Assembly: GCF_000812865.1 (NCBI RefSeq)
Contig: NZ_JSYL01000002.1
Span: 372,001 to 436,000, forward strand
Length of the DNA: 64,000 nucleotides
Direction: 5' to 3'
Source: Kaistella jeonii
GTDB taxonomy: Bacteria > Bacteroidota > Bacteroidia > Flavobacteriales > Weeksellaceae
The number at the start of each line of letters is the position of its first letter. Position 1 is the first letter of the stretch. Below are positions 42,375 to 51,010 of this stretch, piece after piece. The position numbers and the translations under genes are program-made. Under the pieces are notes generated by a model. That model made no database searches, was not told where the DNA came from, and worked only from the letters and a program-made list of their open reading frames with translations.

Positions 42375-42412
42375 AAAAAAATAACCAGCAATAATTACTG
42401 CTGGTTAATTTT
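42375..42412. terminator. Hairpin terminator
   Basis: AATAACCAGCA and TGCTGGTTAATT form an inverted repeat with A- and T-runs on both sides. It resembles the twin terminators at 39.6 and 40.6 kb in layout (ACCNGC...GTTATT). Confidence 0.5.
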
Positions 42413-42434
42413 ATAAGAAAAAATGATCTTTATT

Positions 42435-42515
42435 CTAGCCCGGATGGAAGTGGAAATCCTTTTTGCCTAAGCAAAAAGATTGCAGCGGACAGCCGGAAAC
42501 AATCTTGGAGCCAAA
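42435..42515 (+). repeat. Hairpin-bearing intergenic element, copy 2 of 3
   Basis: GGATGGAAGTGGAAATCC, then CTTTTTGC-CTAA-GCAAAAAG perfect hairpin, then ATTGCAGCGGACAGCCGG. It has the same framework as copies at 13770 (-) and 50768 (+). It lies 3' of the minus-strand lipoprotein gene and 5' of the AAA gene. No coding potential. Confidence 0.7.
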
Positions 42516-42544
42516 TAAATACTGTCTTGCTCCTAAAAAATAAA

Positions 42545-43048
42545 TTATTTTACAGGAACGCTATTGAATCCAATTGACGTTTTTACAGAAACATCAGAGG
42601 TTGGAGATTTTTTCAAAACGTAAACCATTTTTGCCTGCACATTACCAGATTTCATCACTTTATCGAATTTTTGAGAAGAGTTGACATCCAGAGAAAGTGA
42701 ACTTCCTACATTATCGGGAATGGATTCTCTTGAAGCGACTAAAGTCTCGTTGCTTCCACCATTGGAAATATATATTTTAACAGAACTGAACATTCCCATA
42801 CTACTGTTTGAATCTACAGAAACCGTGGCATTTGTCACGCGAATATCTTTCACATTTGCACCGGAATCGGTAATTTGATTAATGCTTTGCGCAACGGAAA
42901 TATTGGACAACTGTACGTTTGCAGAAGAACCTGCAGTCACCAAAACCGTCGCGGTGTAGGGAAAAGTATTCTGTAAAATGGAAGAAACCGTAGAACAACT
43001 CGCTAATGTTGCAGTGGCAACGATCGCAGATAAAAATATATTTTTCAT
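42545..43048 (-). CDS. Unknown lipoprotein
   Basis: 167 residues; lipobox LASC (near residue 17). The mature part is rich in Ser, Val and Asn and is likely all-beta (TATVLVTAGSSANVQLSN, VKIYISNGGSN). I do not recognise the family. Monocistronic, as the next gene upstream starts after a 99-base gap. Confidence 0.65.
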   Translation of the reverse strand: MKNIFLSAIVATATLASCSTVSSILQNTFPYTATVLVTAGSSANVQLSNISVAQSINQITDSGANVKDIRVTNATVSVDSNSSMGMFSSVKIYISNGGSNETLVASRESIPDNVGSSLSLDVNSSQKFDKVMKSGNVQAKMVYVLKKSPTSDVSVKTSIGFNSVPVK

Positions 43049-43147
43049 AATTTTATTATTTAATTAAAGCCTCTTATCCAGAAATCAGACCAATCAAGCC
43101 GTTTAACATAAGATTAACTATTGTGGAACCTTATAAAAGCTCAATTT

Positions 43148-43675
43148 CTATTTTAAACTGACGGAGAATTTACCGGTTGGCTTTCCATCTGCCATTAAAT
43201 TTTTACCGATGATCAACCAGATCTCGCCAGGTTTATCAATTTCTGCCGCAATATCACTACCAAAAGGTCCGTCGAAAGTGCCGTTTGCGAATTTGATCTG
43301 ATTGAAACGAATATTCATATCTGAATTTTTTGAGGTGACTTTTCCAGCGATTTTTTTTCCTTTAAAGTTTTTGATCTTCAAAATGAATTTCTGGTGATCT
43401 GTCGTGAATTCATCGTCGATGGTGAGCGGAATCATGTCGCCATTGATGGTTTTAATGATGCTGTCGCCATCGATTACGCGGAAGGTTTTTGAGATTTCTT
43501 TCGGTTTAATGGTTGTGGGAACATTTACAACTCCGGGCAAAGAATCAGCCGGATCTATTACTTCGTTTTGATTGGTTGTTTTCATGGAATCCTGGTTTGA
43601 TGAGCTGGAAATCAACGCTTCTTTTTTTGTGCAGGACAAAATTAGAAATGGTAATAGAACAAGTACTATTTTCAT
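43148..43675 (-). CDS. Unknown lipoprotein
   Basis: Start placed at ATG 43675 (175 residues): that Met opens a lipoprotein signal (MKIVLVLLPFLILSC) and the codons up to 43699 overlap the preceding gene. Mature part is soluble, with a Thr/Ser/Asn linker (about 20-45) and a C-terminal beta domain ending GKFSVSLK. Function unknown. The start lies one base after the stop of the DUF4153/DUF4173-type membrane protein gene, so the two are in one operon. Confidence 0.68.
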   Translation of the reverse strand: MKIVLVLLPFLILSCTKKEALISSSSNQDSMKTTNQNEVIDPADSLPGVVNVPTTIKPKEISKTFRVIDGDSIIKTINGDMIPLTIDDEFTTDHQKFILKIKNFKGKKIAGKVTSKNSDMNIRFNQIKFANGTFDGPFGSDIAAEIDKPGEIWLIIGKNLMADGKPTGKFSVSLK

Positions 43676-43676
43676 T

Positions 43677-45056
43677 TTATTTCGATGGAGTTGTTTCATA
43701 ATATAAAGTTTTTGAGAGGAAAGAATCTTCGCGTTTAAGTTCTATTTCCAATAAAAGTTGTTTCCGCAATGTTTCATTTTTGGTTTGTTTTGCATAGTTC
43801 AGCAATTGTTTTTCACTGTAATCAATGTTGGTTTGGTGATAATTTAAAGCAAAATCTTTTCTGCCCATATTGTGACCGGTAATAATTCCGCCCCAATTGA
43901 CGAAACTACAAACTAACATTGTACCATAAAAATACCAAAACATTTGGTTGAAAAGAAAGGCATTTGTTTTTCTGAAGTGAATTTTATAAAAAGTAAGAAT
44001 CAAACCGATGAGTGCTAAAATCAAGAACGCATAAACTCCAAGTCTCTTATAGGTTAAACCGAAATTCAGAATGTATTCAGCATTTTTTGTCACTGCAGAA
44101 ATCACTAAAACGGCATTGAGTAGGATCCAGATTTTTGCTAATATTTTTAAAGATTTTGATTCGATATCAAAATTAAAATTTCCTTTAAAATAAAACATGA
44201 TCACGCAAATTGCCAGGATGATCGATAAAATTACTGCGTTTACTCTTTCGTGCGTTTCGGCGGAAAGTTGGTTGGGATTTTTCGAGATCTCTACAAACTG
44301 TTCATAATTAAAGGTTACAATAAAAATTAAAAGCAGCAGATTTAAAGCAATAAATGAAACTACTCCACTTTTTCTTTCGGCATTAAGATCCAAAAAAGAA
44401 TACGTGGGTTTTTGCGTAATATCCTCGTTCACAAAATCATTTTTAAGCTGATGATTAAAGTTGAAAAGCAAATCATAGATTTTGAAATTCCAAACTGTAA
44501 AGGCCAGAAAAAATCCTAAAACAGTAATCCAGAAAAATTCCCAAAGATTAAGATCAAATTCCCACTTAGAAAAAAAGCTGGAAAAATGATCACTTCCCAA
44601 AGAGTAAACTCCGAAGAAAATAGCTATGAAGACGAAAGGAATTACAAAAACTGAAATGATCTTTTGCGTCATTCCAGACGTTTTTTTCCTCGGAAACCAC
44701 TCGTCAAACTTAAAAAATCTACCAATAAAAGTGATGAAATTTGCGAGGAAAAGTGGAATTACAAGAAGCGATTTCAATTCTCGATTTTTTGCTTTTAAAG
44801 CGAATAAAAATAGAGATGTAAAAAGAGCAAGTCCGGAAATAAAATCTCCAAACCAGGCAAAAGCACAACTGGAAAATATGGTGATGACAAAAAGAAGGAG
44901 GAAATTTCGGGACCATTTTTGTTTTGGTGTTTCGACCAGCAGGATAATTGAATAGGAAATTCCTAGAATCCCCAGATTAATTCCGATTGCTGTTTCGCCG
45001 TAGAAAAGCGTGATAAATAATGCGGTAGTGAGCAAAATTAAGTGGTGTTTTTTCAT
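43677..45056 (-). CDS. Polytopic membrane protein (DUF4153/DUF4173-like)
   Basis: 459 residues, with about 11-12 hydrophobic helices over the first ~380 residues and a hydrophilic C-terminal ~75. Motifs such as ERVNAVILSIILAICVI and GITGHNMGRKD (in the ICMN/IITGHN region) resemble DUF4173/DUF4153 proteins, often clustered with a winged-helix regulator as here. Function unknown. Confidence 0.6.
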   Translation of the reverse strand: MKKHHLILLTTALFITLFYGETAIGINLGILGISYSIILLVETPKQKWSRNFLLLFVITIFSSCAFAWFGDFISGLALFTSLFLFALKAKNRELKSLLVIPLFLANFITFIGRFFKFDEWFPRKKTSGMTQKIISVFVIPFVFIAIFFGVYSLGSDHFSSFFSKWEFDLNLWEFFWITVLGFFLAFTVWNFKIYDLLFNFNHQLKNDFVNEDITQKPTYSFLDLNAERKSGVVSFIALNLLLLIFIVTFNYEQFVEISKNPNQLSAETHERVNAVILSIILAICVIMFYFKGNFNFDIESKSLKILAKIWILLNAVLVISAVTKNAEYILNFGLTYKRLGVYAFLILALIGLILTFYKIHFRKTNAFLFNQMFWYFYGTMLVCSFVNWGGIITGHNMGRKDFALNYHQTNIDYSEKQLLNYAKQTKNETLRKQLLLEIELKREDSFLSKTLYYETTPSK

Positions 45057-45131
45057 TATTTTGATTTTAATATTAATTATTTTATTTCAAAGTACTTTGT
45101 TTTTCAAAGTTAAAAGATAAAAAAAAGAGTT

Positions 45132-45422
45132 TTACTTTCCGATGAGTTTTTCTAAGGCGTTCAAATGGTCTTCGAAAGCTTTTCTTCCAGAGTTCGTCAC
45201 ACGATAAGAGGTTCTTGTTTTTTTACCGACGAATTCTTTTTTTATTTCGATATAATTTGATTTTTCTAACGCATTGCTGTGACTGGCTAAATTGCCATCT
45301 GTAATTTCCAGAAGATTTTTCATCTCCGTAAAGTCGATCCAGTCATTCACCATCAAAACCGACATGATGCCTAATCGCACCCGACTTTCGAATTCTTTGT
45401 TAAGTTGGTTAATGTTGATCAT
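45132..45422 (-). CDS. Winged-helix transcriptional regulator
   Basis: 96 residues matching the short DUF-type wHTH family (PF13601): LGIMSVLMVNDWIDFTEMKNLLEITDGNLASHSNALEKSNYIEIKK (in part) with a recognition helix around residues 40-55 and the wing at KTRTSYRV. Likely represses or controls the membrane protein genes around it. Confidence 0.9.
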   Translation of the reverse strand: MININQLNKEFESRVRLGIMSVLMVNDWIDFTEMKNLLEITDGNLASHSNALEKSNYIEIKKEFVGKKTRTSYRVTNSGRKAFEDHLNALEKLIGK

Positions 45423-45455
45423 TACTAAAAAGTTGTGTAGTATTTGAATTAATTA

Positions 45456-45844
45456 TTAAATGCTTTTGACCTTAATTTTTTTTATAGTTTTAGGATATTC
45501 ATTTATCAATTTTGAGATTTCTTCACTAATTGTATTTAAATTTTCATATTTTTCTTCATCATTATATTGAATCTTTTGTAAGAAATATTTTTCTTGCTCT
45601 AATGAACCTTCAGCTATGAAATATAGTTCAGTTAATTTGCTAAAGTCTTTTTTTTAAGACCTTCAGCAGTATTTGCGGCAAGAAAACTACTACTCTTCCT
45701 ATCTGACTTGTTAACGCAAAAACTTCCCCTTTTTGGAAAAATCATAGTGAAGTTATATGTTCCGAAAACTAAAAAATGTATTTTTTGCCAAACAATCAAA
45801 TCTTTAAAAGAAATAATACTTCCCATCAAAATAAATTTATACAA
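45456..45844 (-). pseudogene. Four-helix-bundle protein (IVP family), frameshifted
   Basis: Reading from 45844, SFKDLIVWQKIHFLVFGTY, then AANTAEGLKKK is typical of the 23S-rRNA-intervening-sequence/four-helix-bundle family (DLxVWQK and NIAEG motifs). The frame stops at 45632; the end of the family (DFSKLTELYFIAEGSLEQE) lies in another frame reaching the stop at 45456. The switch coincides with an A8 tract (45649-45656), one base short. It sits between a regulator gene and its membrane partner and appears inserted. Several family positions are changed, suggesting decay. Confidence 0.78.
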
Positions 45845-45880
45845 CTACTTCAAAAACCATTTAACTGAATAACTAACCAA

Positions 45881-46498
45881 TTACTTATACTTCTTATACA
45901 TCACAATTCCATAAATTATATGCAAAATTCCAAATCCAACCGCCCAGAAAACCAATCCCCAACCAAGGAAAAATAAGGAAATCAGTCCTAAAAATATTTC
46001 CAAAAATCCCAAATATTTTACATCGGTCAACGTATATCTTTCTGCGCTCACCAAAGCCAGTCCATAAAAAATTAAAGTTGCAGGTGCAATCAGCACATAC
46101 AATTGATGATAAAGTAATGCTACACAGAAAATTGCACCGACAAATAAGGGAAGTGCAAAATTAGCGAGAAGTCGCTGCGTAGTTTTGTCCCAGATCTTAA
46201 TATTTTTTTCTTTGCTTTTTCTTGCGGTAAAAAAATATCCCGACAAAACTGCAATAACTAAAACTGCGATTCCTACAGCGATCAAATGCCAAATTAGCTC
46301 TGGTTGAAAAATATTTTTTCTTCCTGCAAAATAATCAATTCCGTTTCGTTGAAAAAGAAAATAAACATAAGTTACTCCAATCAAAGCAGCCATTCCGGCG
46401 AAAACTCCAGAAAGTCCACTGAGTGAAATAAATCGGGAACTTCTCTCCATCATCGTTCGGATGTGGGAAAGATCATCATGAAAATTTTTTGACTCCAT
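45881..46498 (-). CDS. Integral membrane protein near the wHTH regulator
   Basis: Start placed at ATG 46498 (MESKNFHDDL), since the frame upstream has only TTG at 46519. About 205 residues with six hydrophobic helices in the first 195 residues and a short basic C-terminus. Family unknown to me, but its linkage with a wHTH gene recurs in Flavobacteriia. The four-helix-bundle remnant lies between. Confidence 0.7.
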   Translation of the reverse strand: MESKNFHDDLSHIRTMMERSSRFISLSGLSGVFAGMAALIGVTYVYFLFQRNGIDYFAGRKNIFQPELIWHLIAVGIAVLVIAVLSGYFFTARKSKEKNIKIWDKTTQRLLANFALPLFVGAIFCVALLYHQLYVLIAPATLIFYGLALVSAERYTLTDVKYLGFLEIFLGLISLFFLGWGLVFWAVGFGILHIIYGIVMYKKYK

Positions 46499-46653
46499 AA
46501 AAAGTACTTTGAACTGCAAAGTTATATTATTTTTTGATAAGTCTGTATTGTTTTTTATAATATTTCAAAAATGTTTTCACTTTAAATTCTGTGTAAGAAA
46601 ACTGTGGACTTTAAAGTTTGAAATTAATTATCTTTGAGTAAATATTTTTAAAA

Positions 46654-46875
46654 ATGTTCAATAATCTTCGACACAACTTAGAAAAACAATGGTTTGGCGT
46701 GCTCACAAGAATGGGTGCAAAACTGGGAATTCCCGTTTCTAAACTTCGTGTATTTTTTATCTACTCTACTTTCGCAACGGCAGGCGTTTTTTTCCTGATC
46801 TATTTGGGACTGGCTTTTACGTTGTGGATCAAAGATATGTTTGTGACGAGAAGACCAAGTGTTTTTGACTTATGA
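46654..46875 (+). CDS. PspC domain protein
   Basis: 73 residues: amphipathic N-terminus, then MGAKLGIPVSKLRVFFIYSTFATAGVFFLIYLGLAF (in pieces), a PspC-type membrane helix. PspC proteins take part in envelope-stress sensing. Its stop overlaps the next start codon by four bases (TTATGATC: ATGA). Confidence 0.85.
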   Translation: MFNNLRHNLEKQWFGVLTRMGAKLGIPVSKLRVFFIYSTFATAGVFFLIYLGLAFTLWIKDMFVTRRPSVFDL

Positions 46876-47384
46876 TCTGGCTCGAAGAATTGCAGACGCG
46901 CAAAAAACTCTCCCGGATCTATTCCGCTTACGAAAAAACTTTTCCTGTAGATGAACGAAGAGATAAAGAACAGTTTTTAGAGCTTATTGAAAATCCTGAC
47001 TGTTTCATCTTTGCGGTAAAAAACTATGATGATTTCGTTGGTTACTTAATTCTCTGGAAATTAGAGGATTTTCATTTTTTAGAACATTTCGAAGTTTTTG
47101 AAGAGTTTCGGAATTTAAAATTAGGTTCTCAGATCTTGGAGGAATTGAAGGAGAAATTTGGCGATATCATTTTAGAATCTGAACCTAAAGATTTAGGTGA
47201 AATGGCGGAACGAAGAATTAATTTCTATGTTCGAAATGGTTTTTCGGTTATTTCTGAAAATTATGTGCAACCAAGTTATGGCGAGGGAAAAGATCCTATG
47301 AATTTATTTTTGATGAGTAATTTTTTTGTGGAAGAAGTGAAAGGAATTATTAACGAACTATATCTTAAAGTTTATCAGTCATAA
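46872..47384 (+). CDS. GNAT family N-acetyltransferase
   Basis: 170 residues. The acetyl-CoA site is FRNLKLGSQILEELKEKFG (Q/RxxGxG/A-like, about 76-95). N-terminal YSAYEKTFPVDERRDKEQF and C-terminal FYVRNGFSVISENYVQPSYG are typical of the family in Bacteroidota. Start overlaps pspC stop; convergent with the yoeB gene by 10 bases. Confidence 0.88.
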   Translation: MIWLEELQTRKKLSRIYSAYEKTFPVDERRDKEQFLELIENPDCFIFAVKNYDDFVGYLILWKLEDFHFLEHFEVFEEFRNLKLGSQILEELKEKFGDIILESEPKDLGEMAERRINFYVRNGFSVISENYVQPSYGEGKDPMNLFLMSNFFVEEVKGIINELYLKVYQS

Positions 47385-47632
47385 TGAAATCTGCACTTCG
47401 CAATTAAAATTTGATCTTCTTCATACTTATAAATTAATCGATGTTCATCATCAATTCTTCTAGACCAAAATCCAGAATATTTATGCTTTAAAGGTTCTGG
47501 CTTTCCAATACCATCGAAAGGATTTCTTGAAATATCTTTTAGCAAATCGTTGATTCGTTTGAGTTTCTTTTTATCGTTTTTCTGCCAGTACAAGTAATCT
47601 TCCCAGGATTCATCTACAAAAACATATTTCAT
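47375..47632 (-). CDS. yoeB: YoeB family toxin (mRNA interferase)
   Basis: 85 residues: SWEDYLYWQKNDKKKLKRINDLLKDI, IGKPEPLKHKYSGFWSRRIDDEHRLIYKY and CRFHYD C-terminus carry the RelE/YoeB catalytic residues (Glu46, Arg59/65-type and His83). Cleaves mRNA at the ribosome when freed from YefM. One base after the antitoxin gene. Confidence 0.94.
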   Translation of the reverse strand: MKYVFVDESWEDYLYWQKNDKKKLKRINDLLKDISRNPFDGIGKPEPLKHKYSGFWSRRIDDEHRLIYKYEEDQILIAKCRFHYD

Positions 47633-47633
47633 T

Positions 47634-47888
47634 TTACTCTTCTATTAAATTTTTAGAAAATGATTTCCCACTTTTTAGTTTTCCAATGGCTGCATCTAAT
47701 CTCAGCTCATTTTTTCGGGAAGATAATTCGTGATTAGTAATCATCAATGAATTATATTCTTCAAGTGACATCACTACAATACCATCCTCTTTTCCACGAT
47801 TAATAATTAGAGTTTCAAAATTCTTTGCAACCCTGTCCAAATAAGATTTTATATCTTTTCTAAAGTCTGAAACGCTTGCAATTATCAT
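47634..47888 (-). CDS. yefM: YefM/Phd family antitoxin
   Basis: Start at ATG 47888 (84 residues), as the frame upstream to 47933 contains no likely N-terminus. MIIASVSDFRKDIKSYLDRV is the YefM dimer/DNA-binding domain; the C-terminal tail (about 60-84) binds the toxin. Autoregulates the operon, whose mini-palindromic upstream sequence (TGTACAAATATATGTACA at 47905-47922) is a candidate operator. Confidence 0.9.
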   Translation of the reverse strand: MIIASVSDFRKDIKSYLDRVAKNFETLIINRGKEDGIVVMSLEEYNSLMITNHELSSRKNELRLDAAIGKLKSGKSFSKNLIEE

Positions 47889-47904
47889 GATTCTGTATTT
47901 TATG

Positions 47905-47922
47905 TTGTACAAATATATGTAC
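47905..47922. promoter_or_regulatory. Candidate operator of yefM-yoeB
   Basis: Inverted repeat TGTAC-AAATATAT-GTACA located 17 bases before the yefM start; YefM-type antitoxins bind TGTACA-like palindromes in other species. Confidence 0.6.
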
Positions 47923-47997
47923 AATATAATCAAAAAGCAAATTTGAGATCGAATAAGAAATCTTGTAAATGATTTTTAACTTTAACAAAGTGACTTT

Positions 47998-48729
47998 TTA
48001 ATTCACCTCATATTCCAATTTAATCGTAATACTCGCTTCTTTGTCTTTGGATGAAGTATTAAATGTTCCGCCGTAGGAGTATTCTTCTGTGGAATTTGGT
48101 GCAGTAATCTGTGTAACACCCATCGTTGCTTTTTTAAGATTCCCCAATTTTGCACCGGAGTTTTCTGCAATTTTTTCAGCGCGTTGTTTTGCATCTTTCG
48201 TAGCATCGGCAATCATTTGCTGTTTTACACTTCCGAGTTTGGTGTAGAAATAATTGGGTGGTGAAGAAGTAAACTCAATTCCAAGATTGATGATCTCTGT
48301 AATATTTCTTGAAAGGTTTTCGACTTTTGCAACGTCTTTGCTGTCGATAGAAACTTTTTGGGAAAGCTGATAACCTGCAAAAGTTTGAGTGCTTCTTCCG
48401 TTTGCGTCTGTTCCGTAATTAATTTGTTTCTGAATATCTACGGCAGAAAAAACCATCTGATCTTTTGCAATTCCTTTGGAAACCAAATAATTTTCAATGA
48501 CTTTTTTATCATTCGCCAATTCGTCATACGCGGATTTGAGTTCAAAACTATTGCGGGAAAAATTTCCACTCCAGGCAATAAGATCGGATGTGAATTTATT
48601 GGAACCCAAACCAGTAACCGAAATGGTATTGTCTGCTTTGTTTCTATTTTTGATCGCGTTTCCTAAAAAGGCAAGTCCGATGATGAACCCAACTGCGGCA
48701 ATTGCGATTCCAATGATGTTTCTGTTCAT
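47998..48729 (-). CDS. SIMPL domain protein, membrane-anchored
   Basis: 243 residues. One N-terminal membrane helix (about 5-26), then a SIMPL domain (about 33-240; DUF541): ISVTGLGSNKFTSDLIAW, VFSAVDIQKQI, GYQLSQKVSI, ATKDAKQRAEKIAENSGAKLGNLKKA. The family's function is unclear (envelope, stress). Confidence 0.88.
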   Translation of the reverse strand: MNRNIIGIAIAAVGFIIGLAFLGNAIKNRNKADNTISVTGLGSNKFTSDLIAWSGNFSRNSFELKSAYDELANDKKVIENYLVSKGIAKDQMVFSAVDIQKQINYGTDANGRSTQTFAGYQLSQKVSIDSKDVAKVENLSRNITEIINLGIEFTSSPPNYFYTKLGSVKQQMIADATKDAKQRAEKIAENSGAKLGNLKKATMGVTQITAPNSTEEYSYGGTFNTSSKDKEASITIKLEYEVN

Positions 48730-48803
48730 GAAGGTGTGTTTTTTACGTTAATAATAGACATTAAAGATAGTGAAAAAATTGAGTAAAACATAAAGTCTTC
48801 CAA

Positions 48804-49568
48804 TTAACGATGAAGATATTTCGGTAAAGTTTCTTCTAAATCAAAAAGAACTCTGGACAGATTTTTAGCTCTGATCCACCGATTGATGTCTGGTTTTAAA
48901 CCCATTGAAAACTGAAGAAATTCGGAAATTTTATCTGGCGGAATTTCCATCTTTATGAAGTAATCATCACCCACTCTTTCTCTGATCCACGCAATGTTAT
49001 CCTGAAGATCTTCATATTTGTATGAAGACCGCATTCTTCGACCATCACCAGAAATATTTTTATATAAAGTGTTGAAATTTAAATTACTCAATGCGTATTT
49101 GATTATACCAGCTTTTGCTAAAGTCGGAGGTGGAGTTTCCCGAGGTTTTTCGGGTGGTCCTGGAACGCCGACTGCTTGCTGAACCTGCGCAGACCGATCA
49201 ATTCTGGTTAGATTCCTGGAGTCCGTATTCAGATCGCCGGTTAATCTGACTTTCGAAACTTGCACTTCTTCGATCTCTTGAGCCGTTCTTACAATTGAAA
49301 TCGTGAAAGGTCTCGTAAAATCTCCCTCATTAATAATTTTTGTATTTCGATCAAAACCCTGCCTGATAAATCTGAGTTCGTTATTCGCAGAAGCTTCAAT
49401 GGTAAATTCACCATTGAGATTCGTGTAAGATTTCTTTTCTGTTTGCAGATTAAAAACCATCACCGCAGCAAGCGGATTCTGATCTTCGTCGGTTACGACA
49501 CCAGAAATTCTTTGCGCAAAAGTCGTTGTCGAAATACAAAATAGCAATACTATAAAAACTCTAAACAT
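48804..49568 (-). CDS. Secreted CarboxypepD_reg-like protein B
   Basis: Start placed at ATG 49568; the TTG three bases upstream is less likely. About 254 residues: signal peptide ending TFAQ, then a carboxypeptidase regulatory-like Ig domain (about 20-95: ISGVVTDEDQNPLAAVMVFN, GEFTIEASANNELRFIRQGF) and a C-terminal helical part (HYKYEDLQDNIAWIRERVG-like). Coupled to the upstream paralogue by TGATG. Function unknown. Confidence 0.8.
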   Translation of the reverse strand: MFRVFIVLLFCISTTTFAQRISGVVTDEDQNPLAAVMVFNLQTEKKSYTNLNGEFTIEASANNELRFIRQGFDRNTKIINEGDFTRPFTISIVRTAQEIEEVQVSKVRLTGDLNTDSRNLTRIDRSAQVQQAVGVPGPPEKPRETPPPTLAKAGIIKYALSNLNFNTLYKNISGDGRRMRSSYKYEDLQDNIAWIRERVGDDYFIKMEIPPDKISEFLQFSMGLKPDINRWIRAKNLSRVLFDLEETLPKYLHR

Positions 49569-50365
49569 CAAGAACCAATTTTATGGGTTTTTATATATTG
49601 AATATAAGCCATTTTCATATCTGAACTGATGGCAGAAACATCTAAAGTTTTGCGGTATTTTTTGGCTAAAGAATAAGATGCATCAGCATAAATTAAAAAA
49701 CGGTCAATGTCTTCTTCGTCAAAACCTCGAGCGGTGTAAAAACTTAAATCTAAAGTATTTTTTATCCAGCGATAAAAATCCTGGGTTTCTGCATAAGACG
49801 CGGTCGTAGGCGCAGGATTTTTCGCTTTGCCCAATAACCCTGATAACGCAGAAGCAATTCCTAAAATATTGACTTGTCCTGCACTATAATTCGGTGCCGC
49901 AAATGCTGATGGTGTAGAAAGTTTGGGGAAAACATCGGTTAACGGACTTTTCATATAAGATCTCATATCCGAATTTAGAGCAACTACTCTTTTTGGAAGT
50001 TCTAAATTTTTGATATCTTTTCTCAAATTTCCTGTCGCATGGAAAGCGAGCTCTACTTCCGGGATGAGATAAGGAGTTTTCAAAAGCGATATATTGAGTG
50101 GTTGAGAATAATTTTGCGAAGAAACTTTCACTGAATTTCTATCGTAACCACTTTTTACAAAGCGCAATTCATCGAAAGACTTCGCAGCGATCATGTAATT
50201 TCCATGCTTGTCGGTGAAGGCTTTTTCGTCGGATCTTACATTGAGAATAGTGACTTCCTGTAAATCATTCCCAAACTCAGAAGAAACTTTTCCGAAAATA
50301 TATTCCTGCGAAAAGGCGGAAATTGAAATTACAAAAAAGAAGAGAAAGAGTAGTTTTGTTTTCAT
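49568..50365 (-). CDS. Secreted CarboxypepD_reg-like protein A
   Basis: 265 residues, signal peptide ending AFSQ, then a CarboxypepD_reg-like domain (about 20-95: IFGKVSSEFGNDLQEVTILNV, NYMIAAKSFDELRFVKSGYDRNSVKV) and a helical C-terminal region. It aligns along its length with the next gene, so they are paralogues. Function unknown. Confidence 0.8.
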   Translation of the reverse strand: MKTKLLFLFFFVISISAFSQEYIFGKVSSEFGNDLQEVTILNVRSDEKAFTDKHGNYMIAAKSFDELRFVKSGYDRNSVKVSSQNYSQPLNISLLKTPYLIPEVELAFHATGNLRKDIKNLELPKRVVALNSDMRSYMKSPLTDVFPKLSTPSAFAAPNYSAGQVNILGIASALSGLLGKAKNPAPTTASYAETQDFYRWIKNTLDLSFYTARGFDEEDIDRFLIYADASYSLAKKYRKTLDVSAISSDMKMAYIQYIKTHKIGS

Positions 50366-50649
50366 GCAGTTTTATTTGACGTAAAAGTAATTTTATAAAA
50401 CACTTGTTTAATGATTTGCGAATTATTGGTATTAATTTTAACCGGTTTTAAGGGGTTTTATGATTTTTTTTGAATTTTAGATTTTGTTTTTTGTTAAGGT
50501 TTTTAATGATTGCGTTTTACGGGGTTGCTTCTTGGGTAGATTTTTTTTAATCTCCTCTTAAGTACGAGACAAAGATTTCCTTATCACGCTATTTAGGAAT
50601 GACTAAAAGACATTTGACTTATGAAATGAAAAGCGATGAAAATCGGATC

Positions 50650-50682
50650 AACGCTGTCACGGTTTGAAACCGTGACAGCGTT
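50650..50682. repeat. 33-bp perfect palindrome
   Basis: AACGCTGTCACGGTTT, single G, AAACCGTGACAGCGTT. Both arms are 16 bp, perfect. It lies in a non-coding gap with no adjacent plus-strand or minus-strand end, so a terminator role is not obvious. Confidence 0.75.
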
Positions 50683-50767
50683 CTAGGTAGGAAAGAGTTA
50701 GTTTGAAACGATTTTGGGAACGAATTTCTTTATTAATTTTTTTAAATTTCTATAAAAAACTGAGTCT

Positions 50768-50867
50768 TGCGTAAGGGATGGCAGTGGAAATCCTTTTTTG
50801 GGGAATTGGGCGCGAGCGAAGCGAGCGCTCAGTTCCCCAAAAAAGATTGCAACGTACAGCCCGACCT
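50768..50867 (+). repeat. Hairpin-bearing intergenic element, copy 3 of 3
   Basis: GGGATGGCAGTGGAAATCC, then a long hairpin (TTTTTTGGGGAA...TTCCCCAAAAAA with GC-rich GCGAGCGAAGCGAGCGC tip), then GATTGCAACGTACAGCCCGA. Shares its framework with copies 1 and 2. A 78-codon minus-strand frame covering it (50698-50934) is an artefact of this element. Confidence 0.7.
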
Positions 50868-50987
50868 GAATTCCGCTGGAAAGGTCCTCTGCTTTGAAGA
50901 ATAATTTAGGGTGCGGAATGAAGGTTACGCCCAAACTTCAACTCCACTCAGTTTGAAAATGAATTTTATTTCTGAAAATTATTTGTT

Positions 50988-50995
50988 TATCTTTG
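50988..50995 (+). promoter_or_regulatory. -7 box of the ssrA promoter
   Basis: TATCTTTG matches TAnnTTTG, 15 bases before the tmRNA 5' end. No clear TTG at -33. Confidence 0.5.
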
Positions 50996-51010
50996 TGGTC
51001 TTACAAAATT

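Noticed and set aside
45632-45844. Reading the four-helix-bundle ORF as an intact 70-residue gene
   Set aside because: The family continues in the next frame; the ORF is only the 5' part of a broken gene.
50698-50934. 78-codon minus-strand ORF
   Set aside because: Lies on the structured intergenic element and has no protein-like features.
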